In this document: piece after piece, positions 1 through 9,692 of the stretch
Layout of the letters: every line of letters starts with the position of its first letter
How positions within the stretch are numbered: the stretch's first letter is position 1
Source: G965116155 sp965116155
Lineage (GTDB): Bacteria > Bdellovibrionota > Bdellovibrionia > Bdellovibrionales > UBA1609
DNA: 64,000 bases
Assembly (NCBI GenBank): GCA_965116155.1
Contig: OZ220488.1
Coordinates: 372,001-436,000, forward strand
Reading direction: 5' to 3'
Notes under the pieces: model-generated
The model's input: only the letters and a program-made list of their open reading frames with translations
Database searches by the model: none
Told to the model about the DNA's origin: nothing
Position numbers and translations under genes: made by a program

Positions 1-305
1 CTCGGATCCTCATGCTCAGATGCCTCAATCCGAATGCACTGGGCCGGACAGTTGGTTGCGCAAAGCATACAAGCCGTACACCTCAAGCTGCCGTCCTTTT
101 TAACCGTTAAAACGTGGTTCCCCTTAAACCTTGGTCCGTAGGCGTACTTTTGCTCCGGGTAGTTTAAAGTTTGCATATCCTTACGCCGCCATAAATTCCC
201 CAGCAGCTTACGCATCGTAAGGCTCAGGCCTTTTAAAATGCCCGGCAAGTACCACCCACCACGCGGCCTTGCAACTTGTTTAACTGGCGCTGTATTTAAA
301 TCCAT
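1..305 (-). CDS. nuoI: NADH-quinone oxidoreductase subunit I, partial (C-terminus beyond window)
   Basis: This is the peripheral-arm subunit of respiratory complex I that carries two [4Fe-4S] clusters (N6a/N6b) and passes electrons towards NuoB. The visible 101 residues start at an ATG 7 nt after the nuoG stop. They include a basic amphipathic N-terminal stretch (KGLSLTMRKLLGNLWRRKD) typical of NuoI and the first ferredoxin motif CTACMLCATNC-P. The second cluster motif lies outside the window. It is the last visible gene of the leftward nuo operon. It follows nuoG directly, where most operons have nuoH. Confidence 0.93.
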   Translation of the reverse strand, partial: MDLNTAPVKQVARPRGGWYLPGILKGLSLTMRKLLGNLWRRKDMQTLNYPEQKYAYGPRFKGNHVLTVKKDGSLRCTACMLCATNCPAQCIRIEASEHEDP

Positions 306-312
306 ACCCTAT

Positions 313-2031
313 CTACGGATGTCCGTAAAAATCCTCTTCTACAAAGTGGTTTGTCTTTAACTCTTGCGTGGCCAAAGGATCTTGAAACTCTTTCCCCGAA
401 CCACCGGCAACTGCACCCTGAGGCTTCATTGCTCTCGCGCCGCCTTTTTCAAACTCTCTTGCAAACTCCTTCGCCCCAGCATGCACCACATTGCTAGCGC
501 CACCTAGTACCTTAGCCCACTCGGACAAAGATTTCGCCTCAGGCATAAGAGGCGTCACCCCTTGCACACGCTGCTCACGCCCTTGAAAGTTTACAAAGGT
601 GCCCGATTTTTCAAAACTCACCTTAAGCGGCAACTGCCAAACCTTAGCGCCAAGGCTCCACAGCACCTGCTCCTCACGCACCCCAAACCACATAAGCGCC
701 TTTAGATCTGCAAAATCTGCCGCAAAATCCATACCGCCTTTAAAAAACTCCGCATTCTCAAAACCCACCACACACACATGGCTAAAATCTTTTGCACTCT
801 CGCGGCTCCATACTCGCTCCTTAATGCCATGCTTTTTAAGCGCAGCGCTTAAGCCCTTTGTGTTAGGGTTACGATCGCCCCTTAAAAGCAAGCCGTCAAA
901 GTCTGCAGCTTTTTCTGCTGTAGGGTTCCACACAAACACCTGCGCCCCAAAGCCTGTGGCACTTTGCCAAAAGCTTAAAAAGTCCGCATACTCTTCATTG
1001 GTATGCTGGGGTGTTAGCACAAGGGCCACGTTTTTATCCGCACCAAAGCACTGCTTTAATAGATCCGCCCCCGGTTCAAATGCCACGCGCGGCACACGCA
1101 CGCCCTCAGGCTTGTGCAAGCACTGCTTAAGACGATTTTTGGGGTTAAACGCCTCAAACAATCCCCGCCCCTCGTCACACATCCAGTGTCCGTTGATTGC
1201 AGGATTTTCCCTAGGTTTAGTGCGCCAAACGCCTTCCTCGTTATAGTAATGCGTAACATTGCAGCCCGTGCTACAACCTGTACACACCGAAGGCGCAGAT
1301 TTTAAATACCACACCCTTTGCTTAAATCTAAACTTTTTGCTCGTTAAAGCTCCCACAGGACAAATATCCACCGTGTTAACTGAGTAGTTGTTCTCTAAAG
1401 GCCTCCCGCGCGCAGTCCCAATCTCACTACGATCCCCACGATGAAAAATCCCCAGCTCATTTGTCTTTGTCACTTCGTCACAAAAGCGCACACAGCGCGA
1501 ACACAAAATACACCGCTCCGAATCTAAAACAATCTTGCTCCCTAAATCCACAACTTTAGACTTTTTAACCTTGCTCACTGCCATCTCAGGGTCATAGGCC
1601 CCGTGCTGCATGTATTGCTCCTGCAAACCACACTCTCCTGACTGGTCGCATATGGGGCAATCTAAGGGATGGTTAATTAAATGAAAATCCAACCCCCACC
1701 TCACAGCGCGCTTTACCACCTCAGACTGATTGCTCACTTCCATGCCCTCTTGCAGCTTTGTGTTGCACGCAATCTGCAACTTGGGCATCCCCTTAACCTC
1801 TACCAAACACAACCTGCACACACCCGCCACCGATAGGCCCGGGTGCCAACAATAATGTGCAATGTTTATGTTAAGCTTTTTATAAGCCTCAATAACGCTT
1901 AAACCCTCTGGCACCTTAACGGCTTGCCCATTGATTATGCAGTTAATGCTTTTTTCTGGCGCAGCAGTTGTAACGGCGGCGGAGCCACTTGCGACTGGAC
2001 TCTTAGAAGCTAAATTCGCAGCATCAGGCAC
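313..2031 (-). CDS. nuoG: NADH-quinone oxidoreductase subunit G
   Basis: This is the large iron-sulfur subunit of the complex I NADH-dehydrogenase module, with 572 residues. In order it shows a [2Fe-2S] ferredoxin domain (Cys61, 72, 75, 89), the His-Cys3 cluster motif (His121, Cys125, 128, 134), a further four-Cys cluster motif (CILCSRCVRFC, about residue 173), and a molybdopterin-oxidoreductase-like cluster motif (CTGCSTGC, about 248). The C-terminal molybdopterin-like domain is short compared with the roughly 690-900 residues of many NuoG proteins. The start is a GTG overlapping the nuoF stop by 8 nt, so translation is probably coupled. An Ala/Ser/Thr-rich leader of about 28 residues precedes the ferredoxin domain. 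Confidence 0.95.
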   Translation of the reverse strand: MPDAANLASKSPVASGSAAVTTAAPEKSINCIINGQAVKVPEGLSVIEAYKKLNINIAHYCWHPGLSVAGVCRLCLVEVKGMPKLQIACNTKLQEGMEVSNQSEVVKRAVRWGLDFHLINHPLDCPICDQSGECGLQEQYMQHGAYDPEMAVSKVKKSKVVDLGSKIVLDSERCILCSRCVRFCDEVTKTNELGIFHRGDRSEIGTARGRPLENNYSVNTVDICPVGALTSKKFRFKQRVWYLKSAPSVCTGCSTGCNVTHYYNEEGVWRTKPRENPAINGHWMCDEGRGLFEAFNPKNRLKQCLHKPEGVRVPRVAFEPGADLLKQCFGADKNVALVLTPQHTNEEYADFLSFWQSATGFGAQVFVWNPTAEKAADFDGLLLRGDRNPNTKGLSAALKKHGIKERVWSRESAKDFSHVCVVGFENAEFFKGGMDFAADFADLKALMWFGVREEQVLWSLGAKVWQLPLKVSFEKSGTFVNFQGREQRVQGVTPLMPEAKSLSEWAKVLGGASNVVHAGAKEFAREFEKGGARAMKPQGAVAGGSGKEFQDPLATQELKTNHFVEEDFYGHP

Positions 2032-3286
2032 TTAAGACACCCCCTTTACGCTCTATAAAGCTCTCTAAGTCTCCTCTAAACTTATGCACAATGCTCAAAG
2101 CCGGCATAGCCGCCGCATCGGACAAAGCGCAGATCGTGCGCCCCATCATCTCATGCGACACTTTCTCAATCAGGTTCAAGTCACGCATTTGGCCTCGGCC
2201 TTTTAAAATCCCATCCACAATGCGATCGAGCCAACCCGTACCCTCACGGCACGGAGTGCACTGACCGCAAGACTCGTGGTGGTAAAAAGACATAATCACC
2301 CCCAGCACATCCACCATGCACCGGCTGTCGTCTATTACCACAACAGCACCCGAACCCAGCATACTACCCACCTCAGCCAATGATTCAAAATCCATCCCCA
2401 CCTTATAAGCCTCTTCAGCCGTAAGCAAAGGCGCCGATGTGCCGCCCGGAATCACGGCCTTTAATTTGCGCCCAGGCCTTAACCCACCGCCCTCGTCCTC
2501 GATGAGCTTTTTTAACGGATACCCTAAAGGTACCTCATAGTTGCCAGGCTTTTGCACATCGCCACTTAAAGAAAAAATCTTAGTCCCAGGCGATTTTTGC
2601 GTGCCCTGCTGTTTAAACCACTCACTCCCATGCTGCACAATAAAAGTCACCAGCGCCAAGGTTTCGACATTATTTACAATCGTAGGCTCACCCAAGTAGC
2701 CCTCCACAGCCGGAAAAGGAGGCTTTAACTTTGGCTGACCCTTTTTGCCCTCTAGCGAGCTGATCATGCCGGTCTCTTCACCACAAATATAAGCCCCCGC
2801 TCCCTGGTACACGTCCATATGGTGTTCAAAACTGCTGCCAGAAACTTTGCCTAAAATCCCCGCATCATAAGCCTCTTTAATCGCACGCTCGCAACTCTTA
2901 ATAACCTTTGTATATTCACCCCGCACGTATATGTAAGATTTTTTAGCCCCTATGGCATAAGCGGAAATCAGCATGCCTTCTATGAGCTGGTGCGGCGCAC
3001 GCTCGCACATCATGCGGTCTTTAAAAGTACCCGGCTCCCCTTCATCTGCATTACAAAGCAAATACCGCGATCGGCCATTTTTTGGCAAAAACCCCCACTT
3101 AACACCCGTCGGAAAACCCGCGCCACCACGCCCCCTTAAACCTGAAGCCTTTACCTCATCCACCAGACTCTCCGGCGTACGCTGCAAGGCCTTTTTTAAG
3201 ACCTCATAACCTCCCTTGGCCTTATAACCCTCAAGACTACTAAAGGCATCGTCTGCATAGTGCTGTGTTAAAATTTTAACTTCCAT
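2024..3286 (-). CDS. nuoF: NADH-quinone oxidoreductase subunit F
   Basis: This is the complex I subunit that binds NADH and FMN and holds the N3 [4Fe-4S] cluster, with 420 residues. The glycine-rich NADH/FMN motif GLRGRGGAGFPTG lies near residue 50. A second Gly-rich FMN/NADH region (CNADEGEPGTFKDR) follows. Near residue 345 the N3 cluster motif ESCGQCTPCREGT is intact, with the fourth Cys downstream (RTICALSD). It lies 24 nt downstream of nuoE and overlaps nuoG by 8 nt. Length and motifs are normal for the family. Confidence 0.97.
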   Translation of the reverse strand: MEVKILTQHYADDAFSSLEGYKAKGGYEVLKKALQRTPESLVDEVKASGLRGRGGAGFPTGVKWGFLPKNGRSRYLLCNADEGEPGTFKDRMMCERAPHQLIEGMLISAYAIGAKKSYIYVRGEYTKVIKSCERAIKEAYDAGILGKVSGSSFEHHMDVYQGAGAYICGEETGMISSLEGKKGQPKLKPPFPAVEGYLGEPTIVNNVETLALVTFIVQHGSEWFKQQGTQKSPGTKIFSLSGDVQKPGNYEVPLGYPLKKLIEDEGGGLRPGRKLKAVIPGGTSAPLLTAEEAYKVGMDFESLAEVGSMLGSGAVVVIDDSRCMVDVLGVIMSFYHHESCGQCTPCREGTGWLDRIVDGILKGRGQMRDLNLIEKVSHEMMGRTICALSDAAAMPALSIVHKFRGDLESFIERKGGVLSA

Positions 3287-3310
3287 AACCTATCACTTAT
3301 TACCTACCAC

Positions 3311-3802
3311 CTATGGCAGGTTTTTTAAATACTCCACGGCCGAATCAAAGTTTAGGTTCTCTTTATAAGGCATGCGGTTCACCTGCATCATAGGCGCTCC
3401 ATCACAAGAACCCAAACACTCCACTTTACTAAAACTGTACCGGCCGCATGCACTCACTTCGCCCTCTTTAACATTAAACTTTTGGCAAAGTTTTTGAACC
3501 AGTTCCCTTGCACCTCCTAAAGCGCAAGACACATTACAACACACCTGCACATGGTATTTGCCGACAGGCTTTTTGTTAAACATAGTGTAAAAATAAAACA
3601 CCTCACTCACCTGCGCCTCGGGCAAATGCATCTCATCCGCCACCACCCGCACCGCTTCGTCGCTCAACCAACCACCGGCGTCCTTTTGCTGCACCTCAAA
3701 CAAACAAGGCAAAATTGCCGAGCGCGGACTCTCGTAACGCTGGAGCTCTTTTTTAATAAACTCCTTCGTGCTGCTACTTAGTGCAAACCCTTTTTGCTCC
3801 AT
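3311..3802 (-). CDS. nuoE: NADH-quinone oxidoreductase subunit E
   Basis: This is the [2Fe-2S] thioredoxin-like subunit of the complex I electron-input module, 163 residues from the chosen start. The four cluster cysteines are in CCNVSCALGG (two) and VECLGSCDGAP (two). An upstream in-frame start would run about 110 nt into nuoCD. The ATG at 3802 overlaps the nuoCD TAA by one base (TAATG) and is preferred because the family normally begins near this point. The gene is translationally coupled to nuoCD. Confidence 0.95.
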   Translation of the reverse strand: MEQKGFALSSSTKEFIKKELQRYESPRSAILPCLFEVQQKDAGGWLSDEAVRVVADEMHLPEAQVSEVFYFYTMFNKKPVGKYHVQVCCNVSCALGGARELVQKLCQKFNVKEGEVSACGRYSFSKVECLGSCDGAPMMQVNRMPYKENLNFDSAVEYLKNLP

Positions 3803-5472
3803 TAGCGGTCTAGCTCTCCTGCAATTAGGTTCATGCTCCCCAGCACAGCAATCACATCCGCCACCAAGCCCCCTTGGACCTGATCTGCAAAAGACTGATA
3901 AATCGCAAAACACGGTGGCCGCACCTTAAGCCTATACGGATTAGCACTGCCATCGCTCACCAAATAAAATCCCAACTCTCCATTAGCAGCCTCAGTGGCC
4001 GAATAGATCTCGCCCTTAGGAGGCCTTAGGCCTTTCATAATCAACATAAAGTGCTGCATAAGCCCCTCAATGTTGCCGTAGACCTCTTTTTTTTCAGGCA
4101 GCACAATGCCTTTATCACGCAAAGTGTAATCTCCACCTGGCATATTGCCCACAACCTGGCGGATAATTTTTAAACTCTGTCGCATTTCTTCCACCCGCAC
4201 CAAATAGCGGTCAAAGCAATCCCCCGTACTACCCACCGGAACATCAAAGTCTAAAGTCTCATAACCATAATAAGGTTGCGCCTTACGCAGATCCAAGCCC
4301 ACACCCGCCGCCCTTAAGCAAGGGCCTGTATAGCCCCACTCGCAAGCCTCTTGGGCACTAATGCTCCCTACGCCCTTAGTGCGTTTTTGCCAGATTTTGT
4401 TCCCCGTTAGCATCACGTCTAGCTCGTCAATGCCTTGCGACATGTCTTTACAAAACTCCTCCACCTCCTCAAACCAACCCCTAGGAGCATCCTGCGCCAT
4501 GCCCCCAACACGGGTCATAGAAACCGTCAGCCGCGCGCCACACAAACGCTCAAACAAAGTATACACCCGCTCCCTAAATCCAAAGAGATGAAAAAACCCC
4601 GTCAACGCGCCTAAGTCCACCGCATTCGCTCCGATGCACACAATGTGGTCTATAATGCGCGACAGCTCACACAGCACAATGCGCATACACTGCGCCCGCG
4701 GCGGCACCTCCACACCCAGAATTTGCTCCACCGTACGGCAGTAACCTACGTTGTTCATAGGAGCCGAGCAATAATTTAATCTATCCGTATAGGGGATCAC
4801 CTGATTATAGGGATGGGTTTCGGCCATTTTTTCAAAACACCTGTGCAAATACCCCAACTCCACATGGGCCCTATTAACACGCTCCCCTGCTAGCTCTACC
4901 ATAACCCGCAACGTGCCATGCGTGGCCGGGTGCGAAGGGCCTATATTAAGAGGCACCAAACCCGAGCCGGCCTTGGGAGGCTTGTAGTCGTACTCGTCTT
5001 CAAAGTGCACGCCCAAGGTGCTGGTGCAGTGCTGTTGTTGGTTGGCATGGTAGTCCTTACGCAAAGGCCAGCCCTTAAACTGATGATGGCAAAGCAAACG
5101 GCGCAAATTAGGGTGCCCACTAAACTCAATGCCAAACATATCGTAAGTTTCGCGCTCAAACCAATTGGCGCACTTGTACACACCCACAGCCGTGGGCACA
5201 GATGCACCTTCAGCAAGCTTGCACTTAATGCGCCGACGCTTCAGCAAGCGCGACGCAAACAGCTCATACACCAAATCAAAGCGCTTGGCCCTGGTAGGAT
5301 AATCCACAGCTGTCATATGCATAAAAAAATCAAATCCCTCGCTTTTAGATTTTTGCAGCTGCTGCAGTACCTCATGCGGCTCGCATTCGATTGCTAAAGA
5401 CTTTGTAATGGGCTCTATTGCGGCGGTTTCCATATTGTGCTTTTTACTTTGTTCCTGAAGCTCCTGCGACAC
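3802..5472 (-). CDS. nuoCD: NADH-quinone oxidoreductase fused subunits C and D
   Basis: This 556-residue protein fuses the 30-kDa subunit (NuoC, about residues 1-150) to the 49-kDa subunit (NuoD, about 165-556). The NuoC part carries the ERETYDMFGIEFSGHPNLRR signature. The NuoD part has NIGPSHPATHGTLR, the HRCFEK motif and the C-terminal SDGSANPYRLKVRPP motif that forms part of the quinone pocket next to NuoB. C-D fusion is known from enterobacteria and several other lineages. The start overlaps the nuoB 3' end by 29 nt. Confidence 0.96.
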   Translation of the reverse strand: MSQELQEQSKKHNMETAAIEPITKSLAIECEPHEVLQQLQKSKSEGFDFFMHMTAVDYPTRAKRFDLVYELFASRLLKRRRIKCKLAEGASVPTAVGVYKCANWFERETYDMFGIEFSGHPNLRRLLCHHQFKGWPLRKDYHANQQQHCTSTLGVHFEDEYDYKPPKAGSGLVPLNIGPSHPATHGTLRVMVELAGERVNRAHVELGYLHRCFEKMAETHPYNQVIPYTDRLNYCSAPMNNVGYCRTVEQILGVEVPPRAQCMRIVLCELSRIIDHIVCIGANAVDLGALTGFFHLFGFRERVYTLFERLCGARLTVSMTRVGGMAQDAPRGWFEEVEEFCKDMSQGIDELDVMLTGNKIWQKRTKGVGSISAQEACEWGYTGPCLRAAGVGLDLRKAQPYYGYETLDFDVPVGSTGDCFDRYLVRVEEMRQSLKIIRQVVGNMPGGDYTLRDKGIVLPEKKEVYGNIEGLMQHFMLIMKGLRPPKGEIYSATEAANGELGFYLVSDGSANPYRLKVRPPCFAIYQSFADQVQGGLVADVIAVLGSMNLIAGELDR

Positions 5473-6031
5473 GCTCCGTTACAGAGCTGCGGCTCTGCGC
5501 CAAAGGGTGCGAACGCTTGGCATTGCGCCAAGGCCTGGGGTGCTGATCGGCTATCATTTTTTGCACGCACATCACCCCATCTAAGACCGCCTCCGGCGTA
5601 GGAGGGCAGCCCGGCACGTACACATCTACGGGAATAATTTTATCCACACCCTGCAGCACATGGTAAGCCCTATAAAACCCCCCCGAGCTCGCGCACACGC
5701 CCATGGAAATTACATATTTGGGCTCTAGCATCTGCTCGTAAATGCGCAAAATCACGGGAGCCATTTTTTCTGTAATAGTGCCCGCTACAATAAGCAAATC
5801 TGCCTGACGCGGCGAAAACCGCACCACCTCAGCCCCAAAGCGTGCTAGGTCGTACTTAGGCCCCATCACCGACATCAACTCAATACCACAACAAGCCGTG
5901 CCATACGGCATAGGCCACAAAGAGTTCTTGCGGCCCCAATTGGCCAGCGCCTCCACACGGGTTGTAAAGGTCACCGAACGGCCTTTATCTACCAACTTAT
6001 CTGCAGCCTCTTGATCCACAGTTGCGCGCAC
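5444..6031 (-). CDS. nuoB: NADH-quinone oxidoreductase subunit B
   Basis: This is the complex I subunit holding the terminal N2 [4Fe-4S] cluster that reduces quinone. The tandem-cysteine motif is present (YGTACCGIELMS), with the other two ligands in MGVCASSGG and VPGCPPTPEA. The reading frame is open back to an ATG at 6112, but that would overlap the preceding gene by about 53 nt and add residues the family lacks. GTG codons at 6031 or 6019, just after an AGGTGAG sequence, are more likely starts; I use 6031. The C-terminal tail of about 30 residues is longer than usual and overlaps nuoCD. No nuoA precedes it; the upstream neighbour is a polyphosphatase gene. Confidence 0.93.
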   Translation of the reverse strand: MRATVDQEAADKLVDKGRSVTFTTRVEALANWGRKNSLWPMPYGTACCGIELMSVMGPKYDLARFGAEVVRFSPRQADLLIVAGTITEKMAPVILRIYEQMLEPKYVISMGVCASSGGFYRAYHVLQGVDKIIPVDVYVPGCPPTPEAVLDGVMCVQKMIADQHPRPWRNAKRSHPLAQSRSSVTERVAGASGTK

Positions 6032-6059
6032 CTCACCTACTAAATACCCCAAATAAAGG

Positions 6060-7565
6060 CTAAAGAGTAGGTTTTTGTGGCGACAGCAGTTTTTTAAGGC
6101 CTTCGCGAACACTTGCAGAACTAAGCTTTATGCCGTCCGCCTGCAGGCTCTTAAGCACCTGCACCACCAAAGCCGCTCCCACACCTATAAGATCTACCCG
6201 CTCCGGTTCGAGAGTGTCGCACTTTAATAGCTCTAGCTGGCTAGAGGCCAATAGCCTTAGCGCCAAGCTCTCAAGCTCTTGCAGTGTGGCACTTGTGGTA
6301 GCAAGCTGCCCCTTTGTACTAAGGAGCTCAAACAAAGACTTCACCGTGCCACTAGAGCCCCAAAGTTTCACGGGCTCGGTTCCCAGGTGCGGCAACAAGT
6401 ACCGCTTCAGCACCCCATGCACATGGTCCGCAAAACGCGCCCTATCTTGCTCACTGGACAAAGCTCCCCAGTGCTGCTTTAAACGGTTCACGCCTAACGG
6501 AAGCGACACCGCATGGCGCATCACTGCACCTGGTGCAAACACCACCATCTCTACACTCCCACCTCCAACATCCATTAACACGCCCCCTTGCTGAAAAGTC
6601 TCGTAACAAGCACCCAGCCCAATCAGCACAGCCTCGCAGTGCCCATCGATAATGCGCGTATAAATACCCGTATGTTCATGCACTTGATTAATAAAATCCC
6701 CCGCGTTGGGAGCCTCTCTTAAAGCGCTTGTGCCAAGGCTAATAATTTTTGCCCCTGCACCCACACACTGTGCAATCTGCCGAAACGCCAACAGGGCACG
6801 CTCTTGTACGTGTGTAGGCAAAAGCCCCTTGGTAAAAACCGAATCCCCCAAACGCACCATGTGTTTGGATTTTAAAACACTCTTCCAGGAGTTTTTTTCA
6901 AAGCAACACAGGTCGAGCTTAATAGAGTTGGTTCCAACATCTACAAAGGCAAGCCGATCGCCTTCGCGCCATGTTGTGGACAAGTGCGTTTTTAAAGACT
7001 CCGCGCCCAGCACCTCAGGCTGCATGGGCAAAACATTAACAAAATTTTTAGGCTTTTTCACCTCTGCTATAGACCTTAAGCGCTTAGGAGGCGCGACAAA
7101 GTCCACTCTTGCTCCTGCTTGCGACACTTTGTTAAAAGCGTATAGCCCTCCTTTTTTTGGGTGGCCATACTTTTTAAAAAACTCCCCCGCCTTTTTGGGG
7201 CCCAAAGCCCACTCAATAAAGGACGACAAAAAAGGCTCGTGCGTCACTAAAAACACCTGCCTCCCCTTAGTAACCCAAGGCTGCACAAACTCCTTAGCAC
7301 CAATGGGCAAGGCGTTAGGCATTAAACACATACTCACCACAAGCTGTGCGTCGGGATAATAAGACTGCAGCATTTGAGCCGTGCTACGCGCCCGCACCAA
7401 AGGGCTGGTCACAATTACATGAGCCTCTGGAACCAGACACTTTATACCAGGCAATTGCTGCCACATGCGCTTGCGGCCTTTGTTGCTTAAAGGCCTTAGG
7501 GCGTCGTTTTGACCCCAAGTATCGCGCGCCTCAGCGATTCCATGCCTTAACAAACACACACGCAT
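6060..7565 (-). CDS. SixA histidine-phosphatase / Ppx-GppA exopolyphosphatase fusion
   Basis: This 501-residue protein has two domains. Residues 1-160 are a SixA-like phosphohistidine phosphatase of the histidine-phosphatase superfamily, with the catalytic RHG motif (CLLRHGIAEA). From about residue 205 to the end it is an exopolyphosphatase/guanosine pentaphosphate phosphohydrolase of the ASKHA fold, with the first phosphate motif (VDVGTNSIKLDL), SLGTSALREA and the second phosphate motif (MDVGGGSVEM). Ppx enzymes remove phosphate from polyphosphate ends. The gene starts 9 nt after ppk, so synthesis and breakdown of polyphosphate are encoded together. The role of the SixA domain is not known from sequence. 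The fusion is seen directly as one continuous frame. Confidence 0.9.
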   Translation of the reverse strand: MRVCLLRHGIAEARDTWGQNDALRPLSNKGRKRMWQQLPGIKCLVPEAHVIVTSPLVRARSTAQMLQSYYPDAQLVVSMCLMPNALPIGAKEFVQPWVTKGRQVFLVTHEPFLSSFIEWALGPKKAGEFFKKYGHPKKGGLYAFNKVSQAGARVDFVAPPKRLRSIAEVKKPKNFVNVLPMQPEVLGAESLKTHLSTTWREGDRLAFVDVGTNSIKLDLCCFEKNSWKSVLKSKHMVRLGDSVFTKGLLPTHVQERALLAFRQIAQCVGAGAKIISLGTSALREAPNAGDFINQVHEHTGIYTRIIDGHCEAVLIGLGACYETFQQGGVLMDVGGGSVEMVVFAPGAVMRHAVSLPLGVNRLKQHWGALSSEQDRARFADHVHGVLKRYLLPHLGTEPVKLWGSSGTVKSLFELLSTKGQLATTSATLQELESLALRLLASSQLELLKCDTLEPERVDLIGVGAALVVQVLKSLQADGIKLSSASVREGLKKLLSPQKPTL

Positions 7566-7574
7566 ACTGTGTTT

Positions 7575-9662
7575 TTACACCTTTCTTCGCGCCCAAGCTC
7601 CGTAAAGGCGCATCAGCCTTTGCTGGGCATTGTCTTTGGCTTCGCCATTCTGCTTCCACTCTCCCGTACCATCCAATACCCACGCTCCGGGGGCTTTTAG
7701 TAAAATTTTTAACTGCTCGCTTAACCTTTGCCTTATAGAGGCAGAAAAAATCGGCACACAAAGCTCAATGCGTTTTTGAAAGTTCCGCGGCCTCCAATCC
7801 GCCGAACCCATAAAATACCGCGCCTCCGGCAGCGACGCGCCCCCATGCAAAAACACATACAAGCGCGAGTGCTCTAAAAATTGACCCAAAATGGAGGTTA
7901 CAACAATGTTTTCACTCAAGCCCTCCACCGCAGGCCTTAAAACACAAAAACCCCGCACAATGAGCTGTACCACCACCCCCGCCTTAGAAGCCTTATAAAG
8001 CCACTCGCAGGTTTTGGCACATTCGAGGTTGTTCATTTTAGCAATAATGTGCGCAGGATTGCCTTTTTTAGCTTGCTTGATCTCAAACTTAATCAGCTCA
8101 AAAAATGTCTTTTGCATATTAACCGGTGACACCATAAGGTGCTTGTACTGGCTTTTGCGACTCAAACCCGTAAGCGAATTAAAAAATGCCAGCACCTCGT
8201 TTGTAATGCGCGGATCACAGGTAAACAAACCTAAATCCGTATACGACTTGGTGGTGACATGGTTGTAATTGCCCGTGCCTACATGGCAGTAAAGCTCATA
8301 CTGCCCACTCGCAACCTGCCGCACCACAAGCAGGCTTTTGGCGTGGGTTTTTTTCTCCAAAACCCCATACACCACATGGATGCCGGCTTTTTCTAACATT
8401 TCACCCAAGTAAATATTATGTGCCTCGTCGCCCCGCGCCTTTAGCTCTAGCACGCACACCACCTGCTTGCCCTGCTCTGCTGCCTCTATGAGTAGCGCTA
8501 TAAGGGGGTTCTGTGCTCCCACGCGGTAAATGGAAATTCTAATCGAAATCACCTTTTCATCGCGCGCGGCTTCTTGGAGCAGTTTTTCTACACTGCTCGA
8601 AAAGCTCTCGTACGGATGGTGCACTAAAAGGTCCCGCTCTCTCATAGATTGAAACATGCTGCCCAAAGGCACACGCAGGCTTTTAGGCACCCACGCAGGG
8701 TACTGCAAGTGCTTAATGCCAAACTTGCGCAGGTCCTCGAAGGACTTATAATTCAAAGGGCCTGGGATTTTGTAAATGTCGTCCTCATGCAGGGTGAGCT
8801 CTTTTTTAAAAAGACCCAACGTATGCGTGTTAGCCTCATGGCTATACTCTAGGCGTACAATATCTCCATGCCGACGGCGGCGGAGTTCTTCTTCCACCAG
8901 ATCCAGGTAATCGTTGTGGTCGTCTTGGGCTATGTCTACCTCCACGCTGCGCGTGGTGCGAAAAAACAAACACTCCTCTACGTCCATTTTGGGGAATAGT
9001 TTTTCTAGGTTATGCAAAATCAGCTCGCTAAGTGGCAGCAAAAAATACCCTGCCGGCTCTTGAGGGCGGTCTACCACAAACCACTGCGGCAAAGTGTCGG
9101 GCAATTTGACCCTTGCAAAATACGATACATCCTCTTTGGGGTGCTTAAGCCGCAGACCCAAGCTCAGAGACAGGTTCGACAAAAACGGAAACGGGTGCGA
9201 CAAATCCACCGCCAAAGGCGTCAGCGCGGGGAAGATTTTAGCTGCAAAGTAACTCTGCGCGGCGTCTTTTTCGCTGGTTTTTAAGTCGTGCCAACCCAAT
9301 ACAAAAATCCCCTCGCGCTCTAGCCGGGGCAAAATATTTTGCAAAATTCCAAAGCGCCTGCTATTAAACTCGAGGGTTTTTTGCCTCAGCTCCCGACACA
9401 GAGCCCTAGGGTCAGCGCGGTCTGCCCCCACTTCGCCCGCACCAGCCCCTATCAGCCTCTTAAGGTGGCCGATGTTTTTCATAAAAAACTCATCCAAATT
9501 CGATGAGGCAATAGATAAAAACCTTAGCCTCTCGATCAAAGGCACACTAGGATCCTGTGCCTGATGCAAGACCCGGGCATTAAACTGAAACCAGCTGCGC
9601 TCTTTGTTAAAGTATCTAACCCGCTGTGCCCCTCCGTACAGGGGAGAGTCGTTTTTTCCCAT
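7575..9662 (-). CDS. ppk: Polyphosphate kinase 1
   Basis: This 695-residue enzyme reversibly polymerises the ATP gamma-phosphate into inorganic polyphosphate at the membrane. The N-terminal domain motif (FNKERSWFQFN, ASSNLDEFFM) and the catalytic core (ISIYRVG, LKARGDEAHN, KTHAKSLLVV) are clear. The His of KTHAK matches the autophosphorylated histidine of the family, and a second conserved His lies in LEHSRLYVF. The ATG is preceded by AGGAGA. It lies 30 nt downstream of the glutamate-cysteine-ligase-like gene and 9 nt upstream of the SixA-Ppx fusion, suggesting one operon. Confidence 0.97.
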   Translation of the reverse strand: MGKNDSPLYGGAQRVRYFNKERSWFQFNARVLHQAQDPSVPLIERLRFLSIASSNLDEFFMKNIGHLKRLIGAGAGEVGADRADPRALCRELRQKTLEFNSRRFGILQNILPRLEREGIFVLGWHDLKTSEKDAAQSYFAAKIFPALTPLAVDLSHPFPFLSNLSLSLGLRLKHPKEDVSYFARVKLPDTLPQWFVVDRPQEPAGYFLLPLSELILHNLEKLFPKMDVEECLFFRTTRSVEVDIAQDDHNDYLDLVEEELRRRRHGDIVRLEYSHEANTHTLGLFKKELTLHEDDIYKIPGPLNYKSFEDLRKFGIKHLQYPAWVPKSLRVPLGSMFQSMRERDLLVHHPYESFSSSVEKLLQEAARDEKVISIRISIYRVGAQNPLIALLIEAAEQGKQVVCVLELKARGDEAHNIYLGEMLEKAGIHVVYGVLEKKTHAKSLLVVRQVASGQYELYCHVGTGNYNHVTTKSYTDLGLFTCDPRITNEVLAFFNSLTGLSRKSQYKHLMVSPVNMQKTFFELIKFEIKQAKKGNPAHIIAKMNNLECAKTCEWLYKASKAGVVVQLIVRGFCVLRPAVEGLSENIVVTSILGQFLEHSRLYVFLHGGASLPEARYFMGSADWRPRNFQKRIELCVPIFSASIRQRLSEQLKILLKAPGAWVLDGTGEWKQNGEAKDNAQQRLMRLYGAWARRKV

Positions 9663-9692
9663 GCTCTCCTAGCGCCCCCATTTAACTTTTGC

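Noticed and set aside
3803..3913. Longer nuoE start overlapping nuoCD
   Set aside because: A TAATG overlap gives the conserved NuoE start; the extension is in another frame of nuoCD.
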